A DNA stretch of 64,000 bases from an uncultured Prevotellaceae bacterium (lineage in GTDB: Bacteria > Bacteroidota > Bacteroidia > Bacteroidales > Bacteroidaceae). This document shows positions 16,147-26,228 of this stretch, one piece after another. Under the pieces are notes generated by a model. The model worked only from the letters and a program-made list of their open reading frames with translations. It had not been told where the DNA came from and did no database searches. Numbering within the stretch: position 1 is the stretch's first letter; each line of letters starts with the position of its first letter. The DNA is taken from the NCBI GenBank assembly GCA_902767775.1, contig CACXIP010000011.1, positions 1 to 64,000 of the forward strand, in the 5' to 3' direction. The position numbers and the translations under genes are program-made.

Positions 16147-17541
16147 ATGACGCTAATCATTGTAGCAATCTTGCTCCTGAGTTTCGTGCTCATCGCTACC
16201 GAGCATCTCACCAATGTCAATAAGGCGGCGGTGGCCATCTTTGCCGGAACGGTGGGGTGGGTGTTGTATATCTGCTACGGCACAGACTTTGTCATGCGCG
16301 AGCATCAGGGAGAGTACGTCGGCTTCCTCAATGGTGCCGTGGCGACAAGCACGGCGGTGAAACAGTACATCGCACAGAACATCTTCCTCAAATATGTGGG
16401 CGAGGCGGCGGAGATAGTGCTCTTCCTCCTCTCCACCATGACCATCGTAGAAATTCTCAACAACAACGGATGCTTCGACTTCCTCACGCCGATGGTCAGA
16501 ACACGCCACAGTCAACGGCTGCTGTGGACGCTGACAGCCGCCACCTTCTTTATCTCCGCCAACCTCGACAACCTCACCACCACATCGCTTATGCTGGTGG
16601 TGACGCACAACCTCGTGTCAGACAGGAAGGCGCGGTTTGTCTATGGTAGTGCCGTGGTGCTGGCAGCCAATGCCGGCGGTGCGATGACGGTGATTGGCGA
16701 CCCGGCGGGCGTCGTGCTGTGGAACATGGGGGCAGTCACTGCCACCAACTTCTCCATGTCGTTGCTGCTCCCGTGTCTCGCTGCCTGGGCATTGCCCACT
16801 TTCCTGCTCAGCAGGATGCTGCCCGAAAGGGTGAACATCGCATGGAAGCCCATGCCGTTCAGGGGTGATGACACCAACCTCAACACATGGCAGCGCGCCC
16901 TCATGCTCTTCGTGGGCATCGGCGGATTGTGGTTCATCCCCACCTTCCACAACATCACCAAACTCAGTCCGTTCCTCGGTGCTTTGTGTGTGCTGTCGGT
17001 GCTTTGGATTGTCAATGAGATATTCAACCACCGCCTCTATAACCTCAACAAGATGACGGAGCGGCGCATGCCGCAGGCACTCCAGTATGGCGTGCTGCAG
17101 ATGATACTCTACGTTATGGGACTGATGCTCGCCGTGGGCGTGGTGGAGGAGACGGGAGCCGTGAGGTGGCTTGCCGACCGCTGCGACGCCTATGTACACA
17201 GCATTTGGGTGATGGGTGCCATTGCGGGCGTGGTGAGTTCAATGCTCGACAATTTCGCCACCGCTTTGAGCTTCTTCTCACTGCACACTGTGGAGGAGGC
17301 GCTTCCAACAGCCGACGCCTATCAGGCAGCCTTCACCACCAACGGCTACTACTGGAAGGTAGTGGCCTACTGCGCTGCCCTTGCCGGCAACGTGCTTGCC
17401 ATCGGTTCGATGAGTGGGGTGGCGCTGCTCAAGATGGAGCGCATGCCGATGATGTGGTATATGAAGAACGTGGGCATCAAGGCACTCTTGGGATGGGTGC
17501 TGGGATTGGTCATCATGGTCTTCATCGCACTGTGGGCGTGA
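16147..17541 (+). CDS. nhaD: NhaD-type Na+/H+ antiporter
   Basis: 464 residues, inner membrane, roughly 12 hydrophobic spans. Similar to NhaD antiporters of the ion transporter superfamily: EHLTNVNKAAVAIFAGTVGW at the start, then FFISANLDNLTTTSLMLVV, GGAMTVIGDPAGVVLWNMG and, late, SSMLDNFATALSFFSLH. The paired DN motifs in the two halves are the expected ion-binding elements. It should export Na+ for protons and so maintain pH and sodium balance. Own promoter, monocistronic. Confidence 0.88.
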   Translation: MTLIIVAILLLSFVLIATEHLTNVNKAAVAIFAGTVGWVLYICYGTDFVMREHQGEYVGFLNGAVATSTAVKQYIAQNIFLKYVGEAAEIVLFLLSTMTIVEILNNNGCFDFLTPMVRTRHSQRLLWTLTAATFFISANLDNLTTTSLMLVVTHNLVSDRKARFVYGSAVVLAANAGGAMTVIGDPAGVVLWNMGAVTATNFSMSLLLPCLAAWALPTFLLSRMLPERVNIAWKPMPFRGDDTNLNTWQRALMLFVGIGGLWFIPTFHNITKLSPFLGALCVLSVLWIVNEIFNHRLYNLNKMTERRMPQALQYGVLQMILYVMGLMLAVGVVEETGAVRWLADRCDAYVHSIWVMGAIAGVVSSMLDNFATALSFFSLHTVEEALPTADAYQAAFTTNGYYWKVVAYCAALAGNVLAIGSMSGVALLKMERMPMMWYMKNVGIKALLGWVLGLVIMVFIALWA

Positions 17542-17544
17542 GAA

Positions 17545-17650
17545 AGGATGAAAGATGAAAGATGAAGGATGAAAGATGAGGATGAAGGATGAAGGATGAA
17601 AGATGAAGGATGAAAGATGAAGGATGAAGGATGAAAGATGAGGATGGGAA
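17545..17650 (+). repeat. Heptamer array (GATGAAA / GATGAAG)
   Basis: About 14 copies of a 7-base unit, with two units shortened to GATGAG, directly after the antiporter stop codon in the sense strand. Translated in any frame it would give simple repeats; I see no gene in it. Confidence 0.9.
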
Positions 17651-17664
17651 AGGAGATGGGAAAA

Positions 17665-17711
17665 TCTCAAACCTCAAATCTCAAATCTCAAATCTTAAAT
17701 CTCAAACCTCA
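17665..17711 (+). repeat. Heptamer array (AATCTCA / AACCTCA)
   Basis: Six or seven 7-base units before the roughly 70-bp element. The same unit continues after it (17780-17825) up to pfkA. The unit is found in the same orientation relative to the following gene ahead of the SNF2 helicase gene and the lipoprotein gene at 28338. Confidence 0.85.
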
Positions 17712-17782
17712 ATTGTCGTGCAAACCGAGTGCAGACGAAAGCTTGCTTTCAGTATGCCGAGGTGCAGCCGACAATCAAGCGA
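17712..17782 (+). repeat. ~70-bp palindromic element, copy 1
   Basis: The ends are ATTGTCG and CGACAAT (inverted), with GAAAGCTTGCTTTC in the centre. It includes GTGCAAACCGAGTGCAGACG and ends CAATCAAGCGAA. Further copies are at 41637 (partial), 41699 and 41797, always embedded in AATCTCA heptamers. Confidence 0.9.
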
Positions 17783-17863
17783 ATCTTAAATCTTAAATCT
17801 CAAATCTCAAATCTCAAATCTCAAAAATATCAGATATTTCAAACCTCAAAAATACAAAATACT

Positions 17864-18841
17864 ATGGCAAAAATCAAGACGATAGGCGTATTGACCTCAG
17901 GCGGAGACGCACCGGGTATGAACGCAGCCATCCGTGCCGTCACCAGGGCGGGTATCTGCAATGGCTTTAAAATCATGGGTATATACAGGGGCTATGACGG
18001 ACTCATCAACGATGAGATACAGCCCTTTACCACAGAGAATGTGAGCGGCATCATCATGTCGGGTGGCACCATCCTCAAGACTGCACGCAGCAAGGAGTTT
18101 CAGACTCCGGAGGGCAGGCAGAAGGCCTACGACAACATGATGAAGCACAACATCGACGCCCTCATCGTCATCGGTGGAAACGGTTCGCTGACCGGTGCCA
18201 TGGAATTCGCGCGCGAATACGACGTATGCTGCATCGGACTGCCCGGCACTATCGACAATGACCTCTACGGCACTGACTCCACCATCGGTTACGACACGAC
18301 GATGAACACCATCATGGATTGTGTCGACCGCATCCGCGACACGGCACAGAGCCACGAGCGCATCTTCTTCGTCGAGGTGATGGGACGCGACGCTGGTTTT
18401 CTTGCGCAGAACAGCGCCATCGCCAGTGGTGCTGAGGCCGCCATCATCCCAGAGGAATCCGTGCATGTCGACCAACTCGCGCGATTCATGGAGAGAGGTA
18501 TCCGCAAGTCGAAGAAGAGTTGTATCGTCATCGTCTCGGAGAGTCCCAAATGCGGCGCCCTCTACTATGCCGACCGTGTAAGGAAGGAATTCCCCAACTT
18601 CGACGTGCGTGTGTCTATCCTCGGACACCTGCAGCGCGGCGGACGCCCCACTGCCCACGACCGCATCCTCGCCAGCCGCACCGGTGTGGGTGCCATCGAG
18701 GCCATCATGCAGGGACAGCGCAACGTCATGGTGGGCGTGCGCAACAATGAGATTGTCTATGTGCCGCTCGTCGAGGCCATCCGCAGTGACAAGCCCTTCG
18801 ACAAGAAACTCATCAAGGTGCTGGACGAACTGAGCATTTAG
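17864..18841 (+). CDS. pfkA: 6-phosphofructokinase
   Basis: 325 residues from ATG 17864. Phosphorylates fructose 6-phosphate to fructose 1,6-bisphosphate in glycolysis, in the cytoplasm. Motifs: [18 protein letters not shown] (phosphate loop), [25 protein letters not shown] with the catalytic Asp, MGRDAGFLA and [15 protein letters not shown]. The nucleotide loop reads GGNGSLTGA where the usual ATP-type enzyme has GGDGS: an Asn replaces the Mg-linked Asp. The frame is open 45 codons further upstream, but that part is made of the repeat element and heptamers, so the ATG just before [14 protein letters not shown] is the true start. Confidence 0.93.
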   Translation: MAKIKTIGVLTSGGDAPGMNAAIRAVTRAGICNGFKIMGIYRGYDGLINDEIQPFTTENVSGIIMSGGTILKTARSKEFQTPEGRQKAYDNMMKHNIDALIVIGGNGSLTGAMEFAREYDVCCIGLPGTIDNDLYGTDSTIGYDTTMNTIMDCVDRIRDTAQSHERIFFVEVMGRDAGFLAQNSAIASGAEAAIIPEESVHVDQLARFMERGIRKSKKSCIVIVSESPKCGALYYADRVRKEFPNFDVRVSILGHLQRGGRPTAHDRILASRTGVGAIEAIMQGQRNVMVGVRNNEIVYVPLVEAIRSDKPFDKKLIKVLDELSI

Positions 18842-18850
18842 TTTTGAAAA

Positions 18851-18942
18851 TCAGTCCGACCAGTCCGACCAGTCCGACTTGTCCGACTTGTCCGACTTGT
18901 CTGACCAGTCCGACCAGTCCGACTTGTCTGACTTGTCCAACT
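18851..18942 (+). repeat. 9-bp tandem array (AGTCCGACC / TTGTCCGAC)
   Basis: About ten units of 9 bases built on GTCCGAC, directly after the pfkA stop codon. Arrays of the same unit follow the ketopantoate-reductase-like gene (27124) and, in inverted form, the DUF4230 gene (51411). Confidence 0.9.
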
Positions 18943-19012
18943 CTTAAGGCATCCCTATTGTAGATGGATTCAAAATAAAATATTGCCTTTAAGGAATTTT
19001 CCTCGCAATTAA

Positions 19013-19044
19013 TTTGTGGAGAAAGAAAAATATTGTTATTTTTG
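19013..19044 (+). promoter_or_regulatory. Promoter of the ATP synthase operon
   Basis: TTTG, 20 bases, TATTTTTG (19037-19044), 63 bases before the atpD ATG. Good fit to the Bacteroidota consensus. Confidence 0.8.
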
Positions 19045-19089
19045 CGAATCACTTTGAAGACTATATCTATAAAGACATCATAAATTTAA

Positions 19090-20634
<1,545 letters not shown>

Positions 20635-20664
20635 ACAACAGTAGGACTAAGACAAGGAAACCTT

Positions 20665-20907
20665 ATGCTCAACCTTAGGATTGTCTCTCCCGAAAAAGTG
20701 GCCTACAATGGTGAGGCCGAGTCTGTCAAGGTGCCTGGCATCCTGGGCAGCTTCGAGATACTCAACAACCACGCTCCCATCATCTCCGCACTCCAGAAAG
20801 GGGTGGTGGAATACGTCAACAGTGAGGGCCGCCACCAACTCGACATCAACGGAGGCTTCGTGGAGGTGAAGAAAAACCAGGTGAGCCTCTGCGTTGAGGT
20901 AATATGA
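20665..20907 (+). CDS. atpC: F1Fo ATP synthase subunit epsilon
   Basis: 80 residues. The N-terminal beta-sandwich of epsilon is plain (LRIVSPEKVAYNGEAESVKV, GSFEILNNHAPIISAL). The protein ends after that domain, so the C-terminal two-helix inhibitory domain of longer homologues (about 130-140 residues) is absent, as in other Bacteroidales. It connects gamma to the c ring. It lies 30 bases after atpD and overlaps the next gene by 4 bases. Confidence 0.95.
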   Translation: MLNLRIVSPEKVAYNGEAESVKVPGILGSFEILNNHAPIISALQKGVVEYVNSEGRHQLDINGGFVEVKKNQVSLCVEVI

Positions 20908-21176
20908 GTCCGCTGGTCGTATTCTTCGCCGTTTTGGTGTTCACACTCCTTACGGTGGGTTACGTCAAGGGCAAGCGCTTCGTGGTGGAACATTCACCCG
21001 ACAACCTCATCAAATTCCATTTCATCATGGTCGCTGTGAGGTTCATCTTCGCCATAACGGCGGTGGGTATCTTCGCCCTGCTGTCGCCCTCAAGGGAGGA
21101 CACCGTGCATTTCGCGGCGCTTATACTCGGACTCTACCTGACGATGATTGTCGTCACGATAATATTTAAACATTAG
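20904..21176 (+). CDS. Small membrane protein in the atp operon (AtpI-like position)
   Basis: 90 residues with three hydrophobic spans (LVVFFAVLVFTLLTVGYV, FIMVAVRFIFAITAVGIFAL, ALILGLYLTMIVVTIIF) and a short basic loop (KGKRFVVEHSPDNLIKFHF). It starts inside the last codons of atpC (ATGA overlap) and ends 6 bases before atpB. Position matches atpI in other bacteria, which helps c-ring assembly or Mg2+ supply, but the sequence is not obviously AtpI. A Bacteroidales-specific assembly factor is the likeliest role; this is inference from context. Confidence 0.75.
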   Translation: MSPLVVFFAVLVFTLLTVGYVKGKRFVVEHSPDNLIKFHFIMVAVRFIFAITAVGIFALLSPSREDTVHFAALILGLYLTMIVVTIIFKH

Positions 21177-21182
21177 AACGAA

Positions 21183-22253
21183 ATGAAATACATCCGACAA
21201 TTGCTTTGCCTCACATGGCTGCTGTGGGTGGCTGTGCCCGCCATGGCTGCAGAGGGGGAGGAGTCGAAACTGGATATCTCGCACATCGTGCTGGAGCATA
21301 TCCAGGATTCCTATGAGTGGCATGTCACCGACATCGGCGGCAAACCCATCATCATCCATCTCCCCGTCATCGTCCATGGCACCACGGGATGGCATGTGTA
21401 TTGCAGTTCTGCATTCGAGCATCATGCCGATGCCAACGGCTACCGGCAGGGACCCGACAACTTCGTCATCGCCACAAAGGGCGACAACGAGGGGAAGATT
21501 GTGGAACTGGTGAACGGCGAGGAGAAACGGCCTTTCGACATCTCTATCACCAAGACGGTGGCGACGATGTTCATCAGCGTCATTGTACTGCTGCTCTGCA
21601 TCCTCCTTCCCGCCAGGTGGTACAGGCGCCACAAGGCGAGCGACGAGGCACCCGGCGGCTTCACCGGCTTCATTGAGATGCTGGTGATGTATGTGGTGGA
21701 TGACATCATCAAACCGGGCGTCGGCAAGGGATATGAGAAATACTGTCCCTACCTGCTCACTTGTTTCTTCTTCATCTTCACCTGCAACATCATGGGACTC
21801 ATCCCGTTCCCGCCGGGCGGCGGCAATGTCACCGGCAACATCGCCGTGACCTTCTTCCTCGCCCTCTGCACCTTTATCATCGTGCAGTTCAGCGGCAACA
21901 AGCATTATTGGAAAGATATCTTCTGGCCCGATGTGCCGATGGCGCTCAAGGCCTTCCCTCTCATCCCGGCGATAGAGTTCGTAGGCATCTTCACCAAGCC
22001 CTTCGCACTCATGATCCGTCTCTTTGCCAATATCATGGCAGGACACGCTATCGCCATCTCGCTGGTGTGCATCATCTTCCTCGTCTCCACCAAAGCATTG
22101 GGCGTCTTCCTCGGCATGAGTGCCGTGAGCATCATTATGAGTGTGTTCATGTCCACCCTCGAGGTGCTTGTCTGCTTCATCCAGGCGATGGTGTTCACCA
22201 TGCTCAGCGCCATCTTCATCGGCCTCGCACGCCATGAGCCGGAGCATGAGTAA
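21183..22253 (+). CDS. atpB: F1Fo ATP synthase subunit a
   Basis: 356 residues, the proton-channel subunit in the inner membrane. A signal-peptide-like start (RQLLCLTWLLWVAVPAMAA) and about 110 residues of soluble, periplasm-facing sequence precede the membrane domain, an extension common in Bacteroidota. The key Arg is in PFALMIRLFANIMAGHAIAI. Five or six spans follow, ending FTMLSAIFIGLARHEPEHE. The subunit forms the two half-channels against the c ring. Confidence 0.95.
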   Translation: MKYIRQLLCLTWLLWVAVPAMAAEGEESKLDISHIVLEHIQDSYEWHVTDIGGKPIIIHLPVIVHGTTGWHVYCSSAFEHHADANGYRQGPDNFVIATKGDNEGKIVELVNGEEKRPFDISITKTVATMFISVIVLLLCILLPARWYRRHKASDEAPGGFTGFIEMLVMYVVDDIIKPGVGKGYEKYCPYLLTCFFFIFTCNIMGLIPFPPGGGNVTGNIAVTFFLALCTFIIVQFSGNKHYWKDIFWPDVPMALKAFPLIPAIEFVGIFTKPFALMIRLFANIMAGHAIAISLVCIIFLVSTKALGVFLGMSAVSIIMSVFMSTLEVLVCFIQAMVFTMLSAIFIGLARHEPEHE

Positions 22254-22308
22254 TGGAGAAAATAAAGAATAATCAACAAACATAATTAACAATTTAAATT
22301 TTACAACT

Positions 22309-22548
22309 ATGATTTCATTATTGTTAGCAGTAGAAGGCATCGCTAAGTTCGGTGCTGCCGTGGGCGCAGGTCTCGCAGCAATCGGTGCAGGTATCGGTAT
22401 CGGCAGAATCGGTGGTCAGGCCATGGACGCCATGGCTCGTCAGCCTGAGGTCATGAACAAACTGTTCACCAACATGATTGTGGCAGCAGCCCTTATCGAG
22501 GGTGTTGCACTTTTCGCAGCCGTCATCGCTTTCCTCTGCGTAGGATAA
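22309..22548 (+). CDS. atpE: F1Fo ATP synthase subunit c
   Basis: 79 residues, a hairpin of two membrane helices joined by the polar loop ARQPE. The ion-carrying Glu is residue 64 (AAALIEGVALFAAV). The helix-1 Gln that Na+-coupled c subunits use (GIGQG) is Ile here (GAGIGIGRIGG), and no Ser/Thr follows the Glu. The enzyme is therefore predicted to be proton-coupled. Located 55 bases after atpB; the other genes of the operon are closer together, so a separate ribosome-binding region for high c-subunit output is plausible. Confidence 0.96.
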   Translation: MISLLLAVEGIAKFGAAVGAGLAAIGAGIGIGRIGGQAMDAMARQPEVMNKLFTNMIVAAALIEGVALFAAVIAFLCVG

Positions 22549-22591
22549 GACTTTCTGTCAGCTTTTTTCACAACCAATCGTATAGAAGCGT

Positions 22592-23098
22592 ATGGGTTTA
22601 TTGATTCCGAGTAGTGGCTTGCTCTTCTGGATGACCATCACGTTCTTTGTCGTGCTGTTCATTCTGTGGAAGTGGGGCTTCCCCGCCATCACTGATATGG
22701 TGAGGGAGCGCAAGGCTTTCATCGATGACAGTCTGCACAAGGCACATGAGGCCAACGAGAAACTCGCCAACATACAACAAGAAGGTGAATCCATTCTGCA
22801 GGAGGCTCGCGGAGAGCAGGCACGCATCCTCAAGGAGGCAGCCGAGACACGCGACGCCATCGTGGGCAAAGCTCAGGACAAGGCAAAGGCCGAAGGTGCG
22901 CGCCTCCTCTCAGAGGCGAAGGCTGAGGCTGAGAACGAGAGGCAGAACGCCATCAGCGACATTCGCGCTCAGGTGGCACAGCTCTCCGTCCAAATCGCTG
23001 AGAAAGTGCTACGCGAGAAACTATCGACCGACAAGGCGCAGATGGATTTTATCGACCGACTGCTCGATGAGGTTGAAGTCGGCAACAACAAGAAGTGA
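22592..23098 (+). CDS. atpF: F1Fo ATP synthase subunit b
   Basis: 168 residues. A single N-terminal membrane helix (GLLFWMTITFFVVLFILWKW) is followed by a long, charged coiled coil (residues about 35-155) rich in Ala, Glu and Lys, which forms the peripheral stalk. The stop codon overlaps a GTG of the next gene. Confidence 0.95.
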   Translation: MGLLIPSSGLLFWMTITFFVVLFILWKWGFPAITDMVRERKAFIDDSLHKAHEANEKLANIQQEGESILQEARGEQARILKEAAETRDAIVGKAQDKAKAEGARLLSEAKAEAENERQNAISDIRAQVAQLSVQIAEKVLREKLSTDKAQMDFIDRLLDEVEVGNNKK

Positions 23099-23103
23099 CC
23101 GCC

Positions 23104-23637
23104 ATGGAGATAGGTGTTATATCGGTACGTTACGCACGGGCGCTGCTCAAGAGCGCCACGGAGCAGGGAATAGAGAAGAGGGTGTATGGCGAGATGCAGG
23201 CCATGGTACAGAGCTACCTCAAGGTGCCGCAGCTGCGATTCACCATCGACAATCCCATGCTCGCCAAGGACCAGAAGAAAACCCTTCTGGCCACTGCCTG
23301 CGGGAGCGAAATCGCACCCCTCACACGCCGGTTCATCGACTTGGTCGTCGACAAGGGCAGGGAGAGCAACATGCAGTTCATGGCTGCCTCCTACATCACG
23401 CTCTACAGAAAGCAGAACAACATTACGCGCGGAAGGCTTATCACCGCTGTTCCCGTCACCGCCGACATCGAGCGGAAAATGAGGCAGAAGGTGGAAGGCA
23501 AGACCAATGGTACTGTGGAGTTTCAGACCGAGACCAACCCCGAGATTATCGGTGGCTACATCCTCGAGTATGATACCTACAGACTGGATGCGAGCATCCA
23601 AAACCAGCTCCGCAGCATTCTCACACAACTAAAGTAA
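23104..23637 (+). CDS. atpH: F1Fo ATP synthase subunit delta
   Basis: 177 residues from ATG 23104 ([15 protein letters not shown]). A GTG nine bases upstream (23095) overlapping the atpF stop is an alternative. The YARALLKSA start and the C-terminal [22 protein letters not shown] motif are characteristic of delta/OSCP. It links the b stalk to the alpha/beta hexamer. Confidence 0.94.
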   Translation: MEIGVISVRYARALLKSATEQGIEKRVYGEMQAMVQSYLKVPQLRFTIDNPMLAKDQKKTLLATACGSEIAPLTRRFIDLVVDKGRESNMQFMAASYITLYRKQNNITRGRLITAVPVTADIERKMRQKVEGKTNGTVEFQTETNPEIIGGYILEYDTYRLDASIQNQLRSILTQLK

Positions 23638-23665
23638 AGATTTTTCACAAGTAAAAACTGAATTA

Positions 23666-25252
23666 ATGGCAGACAAAATAAAACCAAGCGAAGTTTCCGA
23701 GGTGTTGCTCCAGCAACTGCGCGAGATCAACAGCAAGGAACAGTTCGAGGAAGTGGGCACCGTGCTCGAGGTGAGCGATGGTGTGGCACGTATCTACGGA
23801 CTCAAGAACGCTGAGGCCAACGAACTGCTCGAGTTTGAGAACGGCACCATGGCCATCGTCATGAACCTCGAGGAGGACAACGTGGGATGCGTGCTGCTCG
23901 GCACCACCTCCGGCATCAAGGAGGGTATGGTGGCCAAGCGCACCAACCGCATCGCGTCCATCAGGGTCAACGACAATATGCTCGGACGTGTCATCAACCC
24001 ACTCGGACAAGCCATCGACGGAAAGGGCGACATCGACCTCACCGGGGCTTTCGAGATGCCTCTTGACAGAAAGGCTCCAGGTGTGATTTACCGCCAGCCG
24101 GTGAAGGAACCGCTGCAGACGGGTCTCAAGGCTGTCGACTCAATGATTCCTATCGGGCGCGGACAGCGTGAGCTCATCATCGGCGACCGCCAGACGGGTA
24201 AAACAGCCATCGCTGTCGACACCATCATCAACCAGAAGAGCTTCTATGAGGCAGGCAAACCGGTGTACTGCATCTATGTGGCCATCGGACAGAAGGCTTC
24301 TACCGTGGCTGCACTTGTGCAGAACCTCAAGGAGCATGGTGCCATGCCCTATACCATCATCGTCTCGGCAACGGCAGCCGACCCCGCCGCCATGCAGTAC
24401 TACGCTCCCTTCGCAGGAGCCGCCATCGGCGAGTATTTCCGCGACAGGGGCGAGTCGGCACTGGTGGTCTACGACGACCTCTCCAAGCAGGCTGTTGCCT
24501 ACCGTGAGGTGTCGCTGATTCTCCGCCGTCCGTCAGGACGTGAGGCCTACCCTGGCGACGTGTTCTATCTCCACAGCCGTCTGTTGGAGCGTGCCGCACG
24601 TATCAATGACCAGCAAGAGGTGGCTGAGAAGATGAACGACCTGCCGGAGTGCATGCGCGGACATGTCAAGGGTGGTGGTTCACTCACCGCATTGCCCATC
24701 ATCGAGACGCAGGCAGGCGACGTGTCGGCATATATCCCCACTAACGTCATCTCCATCACCGACGGACAGATTTATCTGGAGAGCGACCTCTTCAACCAAG
24801 GCTTCCGTCCCGCCATCAACGTGGGTATCTCCGTGAGCCGTGTGGGTGGTTCGGCACAGATCAAGAGTATGAAGAAGGTGGCTGGTACGCTCAAAATCGA
24901 CATGGCGCAGTATCGTGAGTTGGAGGCATTCTCCAAGTTCTCCAGCGATATGGATGCCGTCACTGCAATGACCCTTGACCGAGGAAGGAAGAACAACCAG
25001 TTGCTCATCCAACCGCAGTACAGCCCGATGCCCGTGGGAGAGCAGATTGCCATCCTCTACTGCGGCACACGCGGACTGATGGCCGAGGTGCCTGTCACCG
25101 AGGTCAGACGTTGTCAGGAACTCTTCCTCGAGAAGATGCGCTCCACACACAGCGAGACCCTCGCCGTGTTGGGAAGCGGCAAGATTGATGACGACTGCAT
25201 CAAGGTGATTGAGGACGCCATGGCAGACATTGCAGGACAATTTAAGAACTAA
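23666..25252 (+). CDS. atpA: F1Fo ATP synthase subunit alpha
   Basis: 528 residues. Regulatory nucleotide-binding subunit of F1. Walker [16 protein letters not shown] (about residues 170-184), the [15 protein letters not shown] start domain, the [20 protein letters not shown] region with Walker B and the arginine finger area [14 protein letters not shown]. Slightly longer than the E. coli enzyme (513). Followed by atpG after 6 bases. Confidence 0.98.
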   Translation: MADKIKPSEVSEVLLQQLREINSKEQFEEVGTVLEVSDGVARIYGLKNAEANELLEFENGTMAIVMNLEEDNVGCVLLGTTSGIKEGMVAKRTNRIASIRVNDNMLGRVINPLGQAIDGKGDIDLTGAFEMPLDRKAPGVIYRQPVKEPLQTGLKAVDSMIPIGRGQRELIIGDRQTGKTAIAVDTIINQKSFYEAGKPVYCIYVAIGQKASTVAALVQNLKEHGAMPYTIIVSATAADPAAMQYYAPFAGAAIGEYFRDRGESALVVYDDLSKQAVAYREVSLILRRPSGREAYPGDVFYLHSRLLERAARINDQQEVAEKMNDLPECMRGHVKGGGSLTALPIIETQAGDVSAYIPTNVISITDGQIYLESDLFNQGFRPAINVGISVSRVGGSAQIKSMKKVAGTLKIDMAQYRELEAFSKFSSDMDAVTAMTLDRGRKNNQLLIQPQYSPMPVGEQIAILYCGTRGLMAEVPVTEVRRCQELFLEKMRSTHSETLAVLGSGKIDDDCIKVIEDAMADIAGQFKN

Positions 25253-25258
25253 AAGCCT

Positions 25259-26227
25259 ATGCCGTCGCTAAAGGAGATAAAAAACCGCATCGCCTCTGTC
25301 AACAGCACACGGAAGATTACGAGTGCCATGAAGATGGTGGCCTCCTCGAAGCTGCACCACGCACAGGTGCAGATAGAGAGGATGCTGCCCTATGAGAGCA
25401 TGCTCGAGCATATCCTCAAGACTTTCCTCGCCTCCGACGCCGACGCTCATTCCATCTTTGAGCGTCAGCGCGAGGTGCATAGGGTGGCGCTCCTCGTCTT
25501 CGCGTCGAACAGCAGCCTTTGCGGTGGCTTCAACTCCAATATCATCAAACTCATGCAGCAGGCGGTGGAGAGCTATGAGCACCTCGGCCGCGACAACATC
25601 ATCATCTATCCCATCGGGCGCAAGGTGGCGGAGAAAGTGGCCAAACTGGGATACCAGTCAGCCGGCGACTTCACCGCTCTTGCCGACAAACCCAACTCGG
25701 TGGACTGCATCAATATCGCCACCGAACTGGGCAAGATGTTCCAGGAGGGAGAGATAGACAAGGTGGAGCTCATCTACCACCACTTCAAGAGTGCAGGTTC
25801 GCAGGTGCTCACCAGAAAGACGCTCCTGCCCATTGACCTGGAGTCGGAACTGGAGGCCGACCATGAGCGCGACCTCTCTTCGCACATCATCACGAAGAAG
25901 GCGCAGGACTACCTCAAGAAACGTAAGAAAAAGCATGAGGATGGAGAATCGGAGGATGCCAAGCCACTCAATGACAACTTCATCGTAGAACCAGACATGG
26001 ACACCGTGCTGGGTGTGCTCATACCGAAATACGCCCACCTGATGGTCTATACCGCCTTGCTCGACAGCAATGCCTCGGAGCATGCTGCAAGGATGGTGGC
26101 TATGCAGACCGCAACTGACAACGCGGATGAACTGTTGCGCGAGCTCAACCTACAGTACAACAAGAGCCGTCAGCAGGCCATCACCAACGAGTTGCTGGAC
26201 ATCGTGGGTGGTTCAGTGAATAATTAA
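25259..26227 (+). CDS. atpG: F1Fo ATP synthase subunit gamma
   Basis: 322 residues, the rotor shaft. N-terminal helix MPSLKEIKNRIASVNSTRKI and C-terminal helix ASEHAARMVAMQTATDNADE are the conserved parts. Between residues about 200 and 245 there is a charged insertion (AQDYLKKRKKKHEDGESEDA) that the E. coli protein (287 residues) lacks; insertions here occur in Bacteroidales gamma. Last gene of the operon; the next gene starts one base after its stop codon. Confidence 0.96.
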   Translation: MPSLKEIKNRIASVNSTRKITSAMKMVASSKLHHAQVQIERMLPYESMLEHILKTFLASDADAHSIFERQREVHRVALLVFASNSSLCGGFNSNIIKLMQQAVESYEHLGRDNIIIYPIGRKVAEKVAKLGYQSAGDFTALADKPNSVDCINIATELGKMFQEGEIDKVELIYHHFKSAGSQVLTRKTLLPIDLESELEADHERDLSSHIITKKAQDYLKKRKKKHEDGESEDAKPLNDNFIVEPDMDTVLGVLIPKYAHLMVYTALLDSNASEHAARMVAMQTATDNADELLRELNLQYNKSRQQAITNELLDIVGGSVNN

Positions 26228-26228
26228 A

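Noticed and set aside
17545-17825. CRISPR array
   Set aside because: The units are 7 bases with no spacers of even length between longer repeats; no cas genes are near.
17729-17863. A 45-codon N-terminal extension of PfkA
   Set aside because: It is encoded by the ~70-bp repeat and AATCTCA heptamers; the conserved protein starts at [14 protein letters not shown].
21090-22340. A 416-codon open frame on the minus strand opposite atpB
   Set aside because: Full of His/Glu/Asp runs, as expected for the complement of membrane-protein codons; atpB is unmistakable.
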